A stretch of DNA of 64,000 nt, taken from contig NC_081408.1 of NCBI RefSeq assembly GCF_030272615.1, positions 609,434,173 through 609,498,172 of the forward strand, in the 5' to 3' direction. A program made the position numbers and the translations under genes. The stretch is from Cryptomeria japonica (Eukaryota; Streptophyta; Pinopsida; Cupressales; Cupressaceae). The notes below the pieces were generated by a model that saw nothing but the letters and a program-made list of their open reading frames with translations, did no database searches and was not told where the DNA came from. Of the stretch, positions 53,115-64,000 are shown in pieces. Each line of letters begins with the position of its first letter. The first letter of the stretch is position 1.

Positions 53115-55138
53115 TCTCCTAATTTTTTCAGGATTTGAAAAGAATCTTCTTTACCCTTTTGCCAAATTTTCATAGTCCGACATTTCTTTTACCAATTGAT
53201 AATTTTGTATTGTACCTGTATGCCTTGTCAATAACGTAAGGCATTAAACTAGTCAGCATTTACCCATTTTATTTTTCCACAGACGAGCTTGAACAGGAAG
53301 AGAAACTTCTGTTTAAATGGGGACACACAAACCATTTGTCTGACATCAGTGTCAGCTTTTCTTACATTGCCCGTAAATCAGTGTCATTGGCTAAATGGAA
53401 AGAATGAGCACAGAGCTGTACAAAGCAGCCGTGTCGGGCGAAGTTGCAGCACTGGAGGAGATGATGCAGACGCGGAATATTAACATTCTCGCGCACAGGT
53501 TACCCACGGAGGGGACACAGCTTTACATGTATCTGCCTTTCATGGCCGTACGAACTTCGTAGAAAGGCTTCTTCAACACGTCAGAGCGCAATCAGATGAA
53601 GAAGCAAATCAAGAGTACTACGCAAAATGCACTCAAAATGTTGTACCCAAACACAGATCCTCGTTACTACGCAAGATTTGACGGCCAGACATGCTTGCAC
53701 CACGCCTTGATCTATCAGGAAGATGGTACTATTGAATGCAACTTAGAAAATATTTTTTTAAGATTTTTTTTTAAAGCATGTCTAAGTACTTTCAAGAGTT
53801 ATCTCTCATAGTCATCCATTGTTGTATGTGTTCTTTTCCTGCATAGGTAGCTAAGACATCGATAGAAAAAGCCCCTAAACTGTGCGAACTAGCGGATTAC
53901 TTTTTGGGGACGATACCACTGCATATTGCAGCCTTACATGGGTGTAGGAAGAGCATTGCTCGTAAGCTGTTAGCATTGTGATACTTCTTCTTCGTTTACA
54001 AAGGATAAAATCAAGCAACAGACTGCACTTCACTTAGCAGCACAACATGGACATACGGATATTGTGAGATGCATACTCAACTTTGCAGAAGACTGTTGAA
54101 ATGAGAGATGAAGACGGTAAAACTGCTCTCCACTACGCCGTTGAAAATGCTAAAGTGGGTGTTGTAAGATATTTGGTGTCTTTCGCAAGGGTAATTAATA
54201 AAGCTAACAAGAATGGGTACACTGCGCTAGACATAGCAAATCAGAAGTATGAAGAAGAACCATTGTCTCCCTACTTTGCAGTACGTAAAACATTTTTTTT
54301 TTCTTAACTTCACTTCCAGTTATTTTGCTTTCAGTATGGTTTTATATGGAACTCGCATAAGCCTTATTATTAAACCGCATTGATGTTGCTGCAGATTTGG
54401 TGGTTCCTGAGCAGCAAGAATGGGATCACAGGATTGGAGGCGGCAAACCAGATCAGAGAAACATCAAAGCCATTTCCAAGTGATGAAAAGTATTCGACAA
54501 AAATCAACAGTCTTTCTGTATGTGCCATATTGATTGCAACGGTCACATTTCAAGCGGTTTTCACCCTGCCAGACCATGACAAGGACAAGACGGCCCTGTC
54601 CGCGGAGATTTCTTTCCAAAGTTTTATATTCTTCGTTTGGCTGGCATTTTGCTTTTCAATGGCAGCAGCAATCCTTCTAGCCTACGCAACCTCTTTCCGT
54701 CGCTATCGTAGTTTGGCAGTAGTCGCAGCTATCTTATCAATGGCCCTCTACAGCATGATGATTTCATTTTCCTTGGCCATATTTCTACAACTGAGGAAAG
54801 GGTATTATAAGTTGGCAGTTTTCTTCTTCTGTGCAATGTTTTTGCTGGCCCCGATTGCCATTGGGGTGATACTAGTGGTGTTGCATAATGCCATCGGTTT
54901 TCGAGTCTCCGAGTTCATACAACCAGGGCTTTTGAGAATAGGCCGCTTTTTCCAGGCCAGCTTTAAGAGGGACGCGTCTATTCTGGTTGTAAAATGGCAG
55001 TACGGATTGACTAACACGTGTGTTAGTCGTGCATTTTACACTGTCGATTTTGCAATAAACGACTGCGATTTACTAACACATCGCTATCACGCTGTACAAA
55101 AGGTCTGTTTTGGAGCCAAAATAGCTTCGGCCCTTTAA
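53115..55138 (+). pseudogene. Ankyrin-repeat PGG-domain membrane protein, broken
   Basis: The leader is at 53115-53394 and the ATG at 53395 (MERMSTELYKAAVSGEVAALEEM). Frame changes occur near 53495, 53675, 53980 and 54090. Ankyrin repeats are visible as GDTALHVSAFHGRTNFVERL, DGQTCLHHALI, IPLHIAALHGCRKSIA, QTALHLAAQHGHTDIV and GKTALHYAVENAKVGVVRYL. Introns are inferred at about 53725-53846 and 54282-54394. The last exon (54395-55138) is open and encodes the PGG domain: KINSLSVCAILIATVTFQAV and four hydrophobic membrane segments (about 54500-54890), then a ~75-residue cytosolic-type tail. ACD6-like proteins of this build act in plant defence signalling at membranes (family knowledge). Four frame changes make this copy non-functional. 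Confidence 0.85.
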
Positions 55139-55929
55139 GAGATGCTTCCACTGATTTGACCGGAAATTGATCGTCTAAAATAGTGCAATTGTTATTTGGT
55201 ATCTTTACCTGATTCCTCCATATTCTACTATTTGAGCAATTTGTTATGGAGCTTTTTATTTTTCATATAAAATAATATCTAATCAAGAACACAAAATCTA
55301 CAAATCATAATAGATTTTAATGCGATTTCTATTGATTCGATCTTCTTAATCTACCTTCTCTAAAAGTACAAAAAATATTTTAAAAACAATTATGTTATAT
55401 AAATTTGTATTTTTGATATTTAAAAATGTTTGTTTTAGTAATAATTTTTATTTCTTAAAGTTAATAATTTTTTAAATATTAAAAAATAAAATAAATATTT
55501 TATTTTATGATATTGAAAAGAAATTTAACTTTGTATTAAATTATTTTATAATATTTGTATAGTTGAAGAGTTTTGTTTTGTGTTGTTTTTATGATTATAA
55601 AGTTTGTTAAGTTTTCAATGGACTTAATAGAGGCAAATGTAATTCTTATGAATTAATGATTTGTTCAAAGTATTTTAAATATTCTTAATCTTTAACAATC
55701 AACAGAGTAGAGAACATAATAATTTAGATAACAAAATATTATAGTGCACTAGATGAGGGTTGTGGGTCAAGGAATATAGTTGTGTATCATTATATCCATG
55801 GTCATAGAACTGACTCATGGAGAAGATTAAGACACCACTTCTAAACAACCATAACGAGGACATCTATTTTTGGATTCCTAGACAAGTAGAATCGAGTATT
55901 ACATCAAATTTATTCTTCTTTGTTTTTCA
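55139..55929. other. AT-rich spacer
   Basis: Very AT-rich and without coding signal. It lies between the broken ankyrin gene and the third remnant of its leader. Confidence 0.5.
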
Positions 55930-56640
55930 AAATGCTGAGTACACAGTCCATTTCATTTTAATTTTTTTAATTAAAAATTATATGAATTTTTTTTTCTTAC
56001 AAAATTTAAAATAAATCTTTTTGAAAAGATAACAACTAAAATATTTATAATATTTAATACCTTATACTTTTCCATATTTAAAAAAAAAAACAAAAAAAAA
56101 CTTCTTTTTTCTTTTATCAATTTTCTTCATCATTTAGAAGTTTTGAAATAATGACAACAAAAATTATGTATAATGCCACCCATTCTCTTCAATCTTCGAC
56201 CATTTCAAAAGAATCTTCTTTACCATTTGCCAATTTTTTGTCATTTGGCATTTCTTTTCCCAATCAATAAGTCTTGTCTTGTTTTGTACCTGCAAACCTT
56301 GTCACTCATGTAAGGCATTAAATACGTCAACACTTTATCCATATTCTCTTTAGAGAGGTGAGCTTGAACAACCAAGTAAACTTTTTTTTTAATAAGTATT
56401 GTGTGTGACAAAGAAACCAATTGTCTGATATTAGTTGAGGCCTTTTTAACATTGCTCATAAATCAACTTAACTTCACTGAGAGAATGGAAACAATGACCG
56501 CAGTTCTACACTAAGTAGTTGTGTCGGACGATGTTACAACATTGGAGGACATGTACAAGCAGAGGAATGTACTAATGGAAGGATTTGAAGTATACTCGTG
56601 TGTCCTTCAGTATAAAACCTACTATCTATTGAATCTCCTC
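55930..56640 (+). pseudogene. Ankyrin/PGG gene 5' remnant, copy 3
   Basis: Same leader landmarks as copies 1 and 2, without a MITE: TTTCAAAAGAATCTTCTTTACC, GGCATTTCTTTTCCCAA, GTAAGGCATTAAATAC, GAGGTGAGCTTGAACAA, GACAAAGAAACCA. The ATG at 56485 opens METMTAVLH and then a stop; shifting frame gives VVSDDVTTLEDMYKQR-like ankyrin-gene sequence. The rest of the gene is missing. Confidence 0.7.
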
Positions 56641-56699
56641 CTATTCTTTTAGAGATGAATTCTTCTCCCCTTTTTGGGGATTCTTACTTGAAGTCTATC

Positions 56700-57330
56700 T
56701 CCTTTCTTTGATCCCATTAGGTTTCCAATGTGATCTTTTTCTTCCACGTGAACGATTTAGAAACAAGATCTAATTCCTCCCAACATCCACCATCCAGATC
56801 TACTACCACACAAATTCTAACAAATGATCTATCATTCCCTACTATTGAATCCTCTTCAACTTTCATGAAGGAGCCCAATTCGTCGCCAATAAATCTGAGC
56901 GTCCTCATTCCAATATACCATGGGTAAATTGTTAAGCTTAATCCACATTATTTTCTTTCCCATTATTTTCTTAATCGGGTCAAAATTATGTTCCTACTCC
57001 TTGATAAAGAAATCCAAGCCCTCCATTTGAGGCCCACTTTGCATGATTTCTCTTTTCCTTTTGTGGGATCTACATTCTATCACAAAGAACTCATTTGGGA
57101 GTGCCCTAGTTGTTAGTACTCTCCCCCAAATTTTTTCCATCGATCAATCTTGGATTTTTAATATCCCTCTTCCATACCATTTGACAAGAAAATCTATGCC
57201 TCTTTTTCTAGATCTATGTTGTTCGACGAGATACGCACTATTTTACAATTTGACATCTTCATTTGTTTGAATCCTTTCTAGTTTAAATACTTCTCCCTAT
57301 TGCAATTATACCATGTCCTCCAAAACCTAA
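56700..57330 (-). pseudogene. LINE ORF1 (DUF4283-type) relic
   Basis: On the minus strand, pieces in changing frames read SGPQMEGLDFFIKE, KKIMGKKIMWIKLNNLPMVYW and then RFIGDELGSFMKVEEDSIV plus FVRICVVVDLDGGCWEELDL. This is the plan of the DUF4283/RNA-binding gag-like domain at the start of plant L1-type LINEs. No zinc knuckle, endonuclease or RT is present. It is a 5'-only fragment with several stops. Confidence 0.65.
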
Positions 57331-58565
57331 AGGTGTCATTCTCCTTCAACTCTTCTCCAATTTTCTGATGCCACTTATTCTTCTCTCTATGATTGCTGAA
57401 AGTCCTTTTCCTAAATAGAATTTTGGCAGTGCTAGTTGCAAAGGGAGGAATGCTATTTTGTTCCTCTCATCTCCACAAACCTCTCTTCCATGCCTCCCCT
57501 ACGACTGCGTGATTTTATCACAAATCTTTCTCTACCGTTCTACACTCACCACAATCCTCCCAATGCACCATTGTTATCCTAAAGATCTTCAATTCATTAA
57601 ATGGGATTTGATATTTTTTTGGGCTAACTAAGCATAAAATTATATGACGTGTCATGTTGCACTGCATTTAAATAAATTTAATGGTCTAATTTTAATACTC
57701 AAGCAATTGCATCATCATAAGGAGAAATCATTCATTTTACACCCTCTAGTTGTAATCTAAAATTAAATGAGATTTAAAAAATGTTTATATAGGCATATGC
57801 ATGATCTAATTTATAATTTTCAATAATTTATTCACATTAGTGAGGTTTGATGAAGCAAAATACATCCCCTTGTAACATATTGATAGTCCTTCATTGGTTT
57901 GTATAAATATGTCTAGTTAATAGGTATTAGGATGCATAAAAATAGAAAATATATATCCAGAGAAATGAACAAAACTAGTATGCAAAACACACATTTTCCT
58001 AGATAGAAAACTAATATGTGGGCCCCACAAATTGTTATTTGGTGTCAAATTTGTTCTTACAATGTCAAAATAATACTTTAATTTTAAGACAACTAATAAA
58101 CTATTATACATTTTTTAAAATTCTAAAATATATTAAATAAATCCACATCAACCCTACTGCATTTTCTATTATCAAACTATATATATACTTATTTTCATTT
58201 TTTTCAACGATATATATATATTTTTATTTTCATTTACATTGCTAAGAAAATATTGTATTTCAACTCATAATTAACTATGCGTACACATATGCACATATTG
58301 GAAGGGTTTTTTTCTTTATTTAAATGCAAAACTAAAGCCACACATATTTGATTTGTTATATTATTATATATTTATTTATCAATAAAAAAGTTGAAATACT
58401 CAAATCAAAATATAAAATAAAGAGTAATAATGAATAAATGGTCACAATCTTATTTACAAAAAAAATATTTCATGCTAAATAATCTATTTGAATTTTAAAC
58501 TTGTATAGATGATAAATGTGTTTATTATTAATATTTGTTATAAATTACATAATTCTTTTTTACTC
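57331..58565. other. AT-rich spacer, no gene
   Basis: C/T-rich at first, then strongly AT-rich with TATATA runs (58180-58220). No coding, repeat-boundary or RNA signal that I can support, up to the ATGCT target duplication at 58566-58570. Confidence 0.5.
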
Positions 58566-58570
58566 ATGCT

Positions 58571-58849
58571 TGTTTGATTATGAAGAGCGAGTAAATGAAA
58601 AAATGAAGGTGCAGAAAAACAGAAAGGAAGAAAGAATGAATAAAGACACAACACAGAATTTTATGGTGGTTCACCCAAATTGGCTACGTCCACATTAACA
58701 GGGGAATTCTCTATTAATCTCTGTTCTCTTGTTACATTTAATAATACACAGTAGCAAACATATATAATGGCTCCAATACGTAAGGCTCAGGAAGCTGAAC
58801 AACCAAGTGAATTGGAGGGAAGAAGACTATTGGTGTTTCATCTTCCACA
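58571..58849 (-). repeat. 3' LTR of the young Copia element
   Basis: On the + strand it starts TGTTTGATTATG and ends CATCTTCCACA. Differences from the partner are near 58608, 58701 and 58752. It contains TTTATGGTGGTTCACCC, a block common in plant Copia LTRs. Confidence 0.95.
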
Positions 58850-58904
58850 ATCTCCCACTTGAAACCCAATCGCTGCTGCAGAGATTCCCCTACTTGCCCT
58901 GCTA

Positions 58905-61900
58905 TCAGAGTTTGACAAGGCCGAGAGAAGTCCGACAGAACTCGAACTTCACCCTTGTCACAGCCTTCGTGAGTGCATCAGCTGGATTCACCTTTGTATC
59001 AATCTTAGCAACCTGTAGCTTGCCTTCTTCAACTACATGGCGAATGAAATGTTCCTGTATATCAATGTGTTTAGAATGACGATGAGATGAATGATTATGA
59101 GCCATAAAAATGGCACTGCTACTGTCACAAAAAAGAACATAATCGTTCTATTTACATCCCAGCTCACTCAATAAGCACTGCAACCAAATCATTTCTTTGG
59201 CCCCTTCGGATAGAGCCATATACTCGGCCTCAGCAGAAGAAAGAGCAACTGACTTTTGTAATCTAGAGGCCCAACTGATCGCTGCTCCAACAAATTTGAA
59301 AACATATGCTGATGTAGATCGGCGTGTGTCCAGATCACCACCCAAATCAGAATCAACTTAACCCTGTAGCTGAAGTTTACCTCCACCAAAACATAAAGAA
59401 TAACTGGAAGTCCCTTTCAAGTACCTCATAATCCACTTAACAGCATCCCAATGAGCCTTGCCGGGATTGCTCATAAATCTGCTAACAACTCCCACTGCAT
59501 GAGAGATATCTGGTCGGGTGCAAATCATGGCATACATAAGGCTACCAACTGCAAATGAATAAGGAATACATTTCATAAAGTCTTGATCTTCTTGTGTCTT
59601 AGGACACATATCAGAAGATAGACGAAAATGATCAGGTAGAGGAGTGACAACAGGCTTAAGATCCTTTATACCAAATCTGTCCAAAACTTGATTGATATAT
59701 TTTTCTTGAGACAACCTGATTTCTTTGTTCTTCCTATCCCTGATTATATTCATTCCAAGTATACGTTTCGCAGCCCCAAGATCTTTCATGGCAAAATTAC
59801 GAGCTAATAGTTGTTTCAAATCACAAATAGTTTTCATGCTAGAACCTGTAACCAGCATATCATCAACATAAAGTAGTAATAAAACAAATTCACCGGAATC
59901 AAGCTTCTTGTAGTAGACACAAGGATCAGCCTCACAACAAGTGAATTGATGCTCAGCCATGAAACGATCGAACTTACGATACCACTGTCGTGGGGCTTGT
60001 TTGAGCCCATACAAACTTCGTTTCAGTTTACAGTATAAGTGTTCCTGACCCTTTTTGACGAAACCTTCGAGCTGTTCCATATAGAGTTCTTCTTCGATAT
60101 CGCCATGAAGAAAGGCGGTTTTAACATCCAACTGTTCAAGCTCAAGATCATTAGCTGCGACTAAACCCAACACAGCACGAATGGAAGTCATTCTCACAAC
60201 TGGAGAGAAAATTTCATTGAAGTCTATCCCTTTTTTCTGATCATAACCCTTTACAACTAGCCTGGCCCTGTAACGTTTCTTACCGCCTTCTTCTTCCTTC
60301 AATCAATACACCCATCGATTTTTCAAAGCTCGTTTATGAGGAGGAAGTGACACCAAATCCCAAGTTAAATTGGTCTGCAGGGAATCCATTTCATCTCGCA
60401 TTGCCTCCATCCATTTTTCACTATAAGGATCATGACAGGCTTGTTTAAAGGTAACTGGCTTTGTCTGATCAGTGAATAATAATTCTGGACATTCAATTAG
60501 CAATAATTCATAATCTTTAAACTTTTCTGGAAGTCTCCTCTGCCTGGTGGATCTTCTTAACCCAGTAGTTGAATTTAAATTTTGAGACAAATTTTCATTT
60601 CCCTGTCCATTGTCAACATTGTTTGACAAAGAATTCTTTCCATTAGTACAGGTATGTTTCTGGTTCAAATCCACAGAACCCTCCTGCATTATCTCTGACA
60701 AACCACGATTTGGGAGTGTCTGTTCAAAACCGCCCCCTGTGCTTGAAGACAAATCTGTTGACTGGGGCAAATACGCTGATGAAGATCTTGGACTGCGTGT
60801 GAGTTGTGAAGAGAGGCATGGAGGCAGAGGACGTTGCACATTATTACATCCCACGCTAATGTCCCTTGGCAATTTCAATAACTCAAAACCTGCGCTGCGT
60901 GAGACTGGAGATGATGGTGACCTGCGCGATGGGAGAGGCAAATGATCCTCGCCAAAATTCCTTGGTAAACCTGCGCGGGAGGAGTCTGAGTCATGTGCGT
61001 TTCTCTCATTTGGAAGTGGCTGTGATGTTTCAAACCCCACGCTGCCAGAGACTTGGCGAGAGGAGTAGGGATCGATGGGCAAAGATTCTGAGTTTGCAAC
61101 TGGGCACCGTGGAGAATTTTCAGCCTCTGGTAAGATTTCATAATCTCCTTGTAAAGGATGTATAACTGTTCTCAAAGATTCAGATTTCTCTTGTGAAGTG
61201 ACTTCACTAGGCTGGGAATTATCAATCCCAAAGGAATCAGATTCATTCTGACTGGAGACATGTGATGAAGAAACAGGTCCAGACCCCAAAACAGAGGTTG
61301 GAGAAGTAATCGAGGTAGAAGACAATCTCAAGGGCTCCTGTGAAACATTGTTATCAAAAACAGAGAGGGGGACATATTCTGTGGTATCAATGGGTTGTGC
61401 TAGCATTGCTGGAAAACAATGTTCATTAAACACCACATCTCGACTTCGAATTATCTTCCTTTGAAGCGGATCCCATAACCGAAAACCATATTGGTTTTCA
61501 CCATAACCAACAAAGATACATCGTCTTGATTTGGAATCAAGCTTGGAACGCTTTTCCTTAGGAATGAGAGCAAATGCTTCACAACCAAAAATTCTAAGAT
61601 AATGATAACTAATTTTCTTACCCAACCAAGTCTCCTCTGGAATGTCAAAGTTCAAACGAGATGAAGGTGCTCGATTAATCAAATATACTGCTGTATTACA
61701 GGCTTCAGCCCAAAATTCCTTACCCAATCCAGCATTCGAGAGCATGCAACGAGCTCTCTCAAGAATTGTACGATTGAGTCTTTCAGCTACACCGTTCTCT
61801 TGAGGAGTAAAGGGAACAACTTTAATCTGATGAATACCATTGTTAGCACAAAAACTATTGAACTCCGAGGAGCAAAATTCTCCTCCATTATCTGTTTGCA

Positions 61901-63533
61901 AACACTTAATTTTGCAGCCACTTTGATTTTCAGCGAAAGCTTTAAATAGCTTAAATTTTGAAAATACTTCAGATTTTCTTGATAACATGTAAATCCAAAC
62001 TTTCCTTGTGCAGTCATCAAGGAAAGTTACAAAATAATTAGCACCTCCAATTGATGTTACCTCCGTGGGACCGAAGACATCGGAATGAATCAGCTCCAAG
62101 GGCACGCTCTTCTTCTCATGACCAGTCCTTAAGAAGCTAACCCGCTTCTGCTTGCCATAGAGACAATGTTGGCAAAAATCCAAGTCAATTGATCTTAGAC
62201 CTGGTAGTTGTTCTCTCTTAAGCATAATGGAGAGTCCCTTTTTACTCATGTGACCGAGTCTTTTGTGCCAAAGTGCAGTCCCGCTGTCTTCAATTGTCAT
62301 AGCAGCTCCCACTTGATCATGATTATTAAAGACATATAAACTGCCAACTTTATTTCCCTTTGCTACCACAAAGGCCCCTTTAGTTATTTTCCAAGAATCA
62401 GAAGTAAAAAATACATGACAGCCTTGATCATAAAGTTGACTTACAGAAATTAAGTTCCTCTTGAGTTTAGGAACATGACGAACATCCTTCAAGAGCCATT
62501 TGCTTCCATCTGTCAGCTGCAACAAAATATTACCTTTCCCAATAATTTCACATGCTTTATTGTCGCCTAAGTACACTCTTCCAAACTGCCCTTCTTCATA
62601 ATTAGTGAAGGCTTCTATGCAAGAAGTGGCATGAAAAGAGGCTCCGGAATCAAGTACCCATGAGTTTGATGTAGTGTCGGTTGTAGAAAGAATTAAAACA
62701 CTATCATCTTTATCATAAACTGCATTAACTTTGCTGTCCCGCACTTTTTCTTGTGCTTTCTTGTAAGATCGACAATTCCTTTTTGTGTGTCCAGTCTTAC
62801 CACAAAACCAACATTCGCCATCATGACCTCTAGATTTCGATCTCTTTGCAGATTTAGATCTATTTCTGTTATTATACTTGCCTCTTTCTTGAGGCCTTCC
62901 TCTTTCTTGATGCCTTTTAGTGCTTACTACCATCAAAGCTTCTCCGGAAGAAGGCTCTTGATTCTTTCTTCTCATATCTTCACTGAGAAGAGTACCTGCA
63001 ACATCATCAGAATTCAACTTGTTTTGGGCTACCACCAAAGTGCTGACAGCCATTACAACGCCTTCCCAGCTATTAGGTAGCGAACATAATAACAAAATTG
63101 CCTTAATTTCATCATCTAAAGTGATGCCAACTGAATTTAATTGATTCACTAAGGTGTTGAATTCATTCAAATGGTTTGACATAATTCCACCTTCCTTCAT
63201 TTTCAGATTATAAAGTTTTTTCATAATATATACCTTATTAGATGCTGAAGCCATCTCATACATTGATGAAAGTTTATCCCACAAATCTTTAGAGGTTTTC
63301 TGCAATGAGACATTAAACAACACATTGCTGGACAATGAAAGAAAGATCGTCGCTCTTGCCTTTTTGTCCATTTTTTCCCATTCTGGGTCAGATAGAGTGC
63401 CTTGTCCTTTGGCCTTTCCTTCCAACGCTAATGCAAGATCCTGCTTAATCAGGAATGACTCCATCTGCACCTTCCAAAGTCCGAAATTCTGGCCTGCGAA
63501 TTTCTCAATTTTCCACTTGTCTGCTTCTTCCAT
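58905..63533 (-). pseudogene. Copia gag-pol polyprotein with three nonsense codons
   Basis: The start is set at 63533 (MEEADKWKIEKFAGQNFGLW), a typical Tnt1-like gag opening; the upstream 10 codons are leader. In order: gag; zinc knuckle CWFCGKTGHTKRNC (~62800); protease WVLDSGASFH (~62655); pre-integrase LWHKRLGHMSKKGLS; integrase signatures HSDVFGPT (~62085), LQTDNGGEFC (~61890) and NGVAERLNRT (~61780); a Ser-rich linker (61400-60650); RT with LDVKTAFLHGDIEEELYMEQ (~60110) and LLYVDDMLVTG (~59865); RNase H with GGDLDTRRST and SSAEAEYMALSEGAKEM; stop at 58905-58907. One frame is kept over about 1,540 codons, broken only by TGA 60303-60305, TAA 59358-59360 and TAG 59148-59150. Two of these fit C-to-T changes. 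Near-intact but inactive as read. Confidence 0.95.
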
Positions 63534-63593
63534 AATTCTGGAAATTTTACACCGAATTTCCAACCAGCTTCACCACCGAGCTCTGATACCAAT

Positions 63594-63872
63594 TGTTTGA
63601 TTATGAAGAGCGAGTAAATGAAAAAATGAAAGTGCAGAAAAACAGAAAGGAAGAAAGAATGAATAAAGACACAACACAGAATTTTATGGTGGTTCACCCA
63701 AATTGGCTACGTCCACATTAACAAGGGAATTCTCTATTAATCTCTGTTCTCTTGTTACATTTAATAATACACAGCAGCAAACATATATAATGGCTCCAAT
63801 ACGTAAGGCTCAGGAAGCTGAACAACCAAGTGAATTGGAGGGAAGAAGACTATTGGTGTTTCATCTTCCACA
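63594..63872 (-). repeat. 5' LTR of the young Copia element
   Basis: Same length and ends as the partner LTR, next to the primer-binding site. A TATATAA-type run near 63783 (on the + strand) is the likely promoter region when read in the minus orientation. Confidence 0.95.
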
Positions 63873-63877
63873 ATGCT

Positions 63878-64000
63878 TTCAATCATTTTTGAAAGAATTT
63901 ATTTTTTATTTAAAAGATTGAATTTTTTTTTCTTCTAAATCTTATTGTTCTTTATTATTTTATTATTTTGTATTTACTTTTAAATTAATATATTTAAATA
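63878..64000. other. AT-rich flank
   Basis: Very AT-rich sequence after the ATGCT duplication, with no feature that I can support. It reaches the window end. Confidence 0.5.

Larger units (their letters stand above)
58571..63872 (-). mobile_element. Young full-length Tnt1-like Copia element
   Basis: LTRs 58571-58849 and 63594-63872 are both 279 bp and differ at only three positions. ATGCT flanks both ends (58566-58570, 63873-63877). The primer-binding complement GCTCTGATACCA (63580-63591) lies 2 bp from the right LTR. The purine tract complement ATCTCCCACTTG abuts the left LTR. Total 5,302 bp, minus orientation, with a complete gag-pol bearing three premature stops. LTR identity near 99% implies the most recent insertion in the window. 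Confidence 0.96.

Noticed and set aside
60610-61165. + strand ORFs of 99-111 codons opposite the Copia polyprotein.
   Set aside because: They lie antisense to the Ser-rich linker of a clear gag-pol and have no similarity of their own; frame shadows.

Overview
The window looks like nuclear DNA of a large-genome seed plant, most likely a gymnosperm (conifer-like). The evidence is giant introns, GT-AG splice sites, a deep stack of decayed LTR retrotransposons, and ankyrin/PGG membrane-protein remnants. There is no bacterial-style operon, no rRNA and no CRISPR array. Species is inference only.

The one clearly cellular gene is on the + strand: the 3' half of 6,7-dimethyl-8-ribityllumazine synthase (penultimate step of riboflavin synthesis). 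Four exons (6048-6126, 25799-25845, 26168-26227, 50243-50284) join in phase into 75 C-terminal residues and a stop. Two introns are very large (19,672 bp and 24,015 bp) and hold most of the window's mobile DNA. The N-terminal exons are not recognisable here and probably lie upstream.

Layout. 1-4.7 kb: two stretches of an unrecognised, broken coding sequence, then a small tRNA-derived SINE. 6.1-25.8 kb (large intron 1): a truncated Copia element, a Gypsy fragment, a Gypsy element lacking its RT core, a precisely delimited solo LTR with a nearby paralogous empty site, a 275-bp tandem repeat, and a small non-autonomous Copia-type element carrying a hAT-type element with an exact 8-bp target duplication. 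26.2-50.2 kb (large intron 2): one roughly 5.3-kb Copia element (27868-45410) expanded to 17.5 kb by at least four insertions. Two are fixed by exact 5-bp duplications, one by a duplication matching 4 of 5 bases, and one is a solo LTR. A degenerate Gypsy gag/protease block lies at 46.7-48.6 kb.

50.3-57.3 kb: downstream of the gene, a tandem array of three remnants of an ankyrin-repeat/PGG gene. Two copies carry the same MITE family inserted independently in opposite orientation. A LINE ORF1 (DUF4283-type) relic follows. 58.6-63.9 kb: a young full-length Tnt1-like Copia element with near-identical LTRs, a perfect 5-bp target duplication and only three premature stops.

The most unusual structures are (i) a 335-bp TRIM-type mini-retrotransposon whose 135-bp LTRs each contain a tRNA-like sequence, and which has replaced the start of another element's 5' LTR; and (ii) a Copia family (33457-39976) whose LTRs and 3' non-coding region are built from runs of adjacent perfect hairpins, including two hairpins with different stems and the same 8-nt loop.
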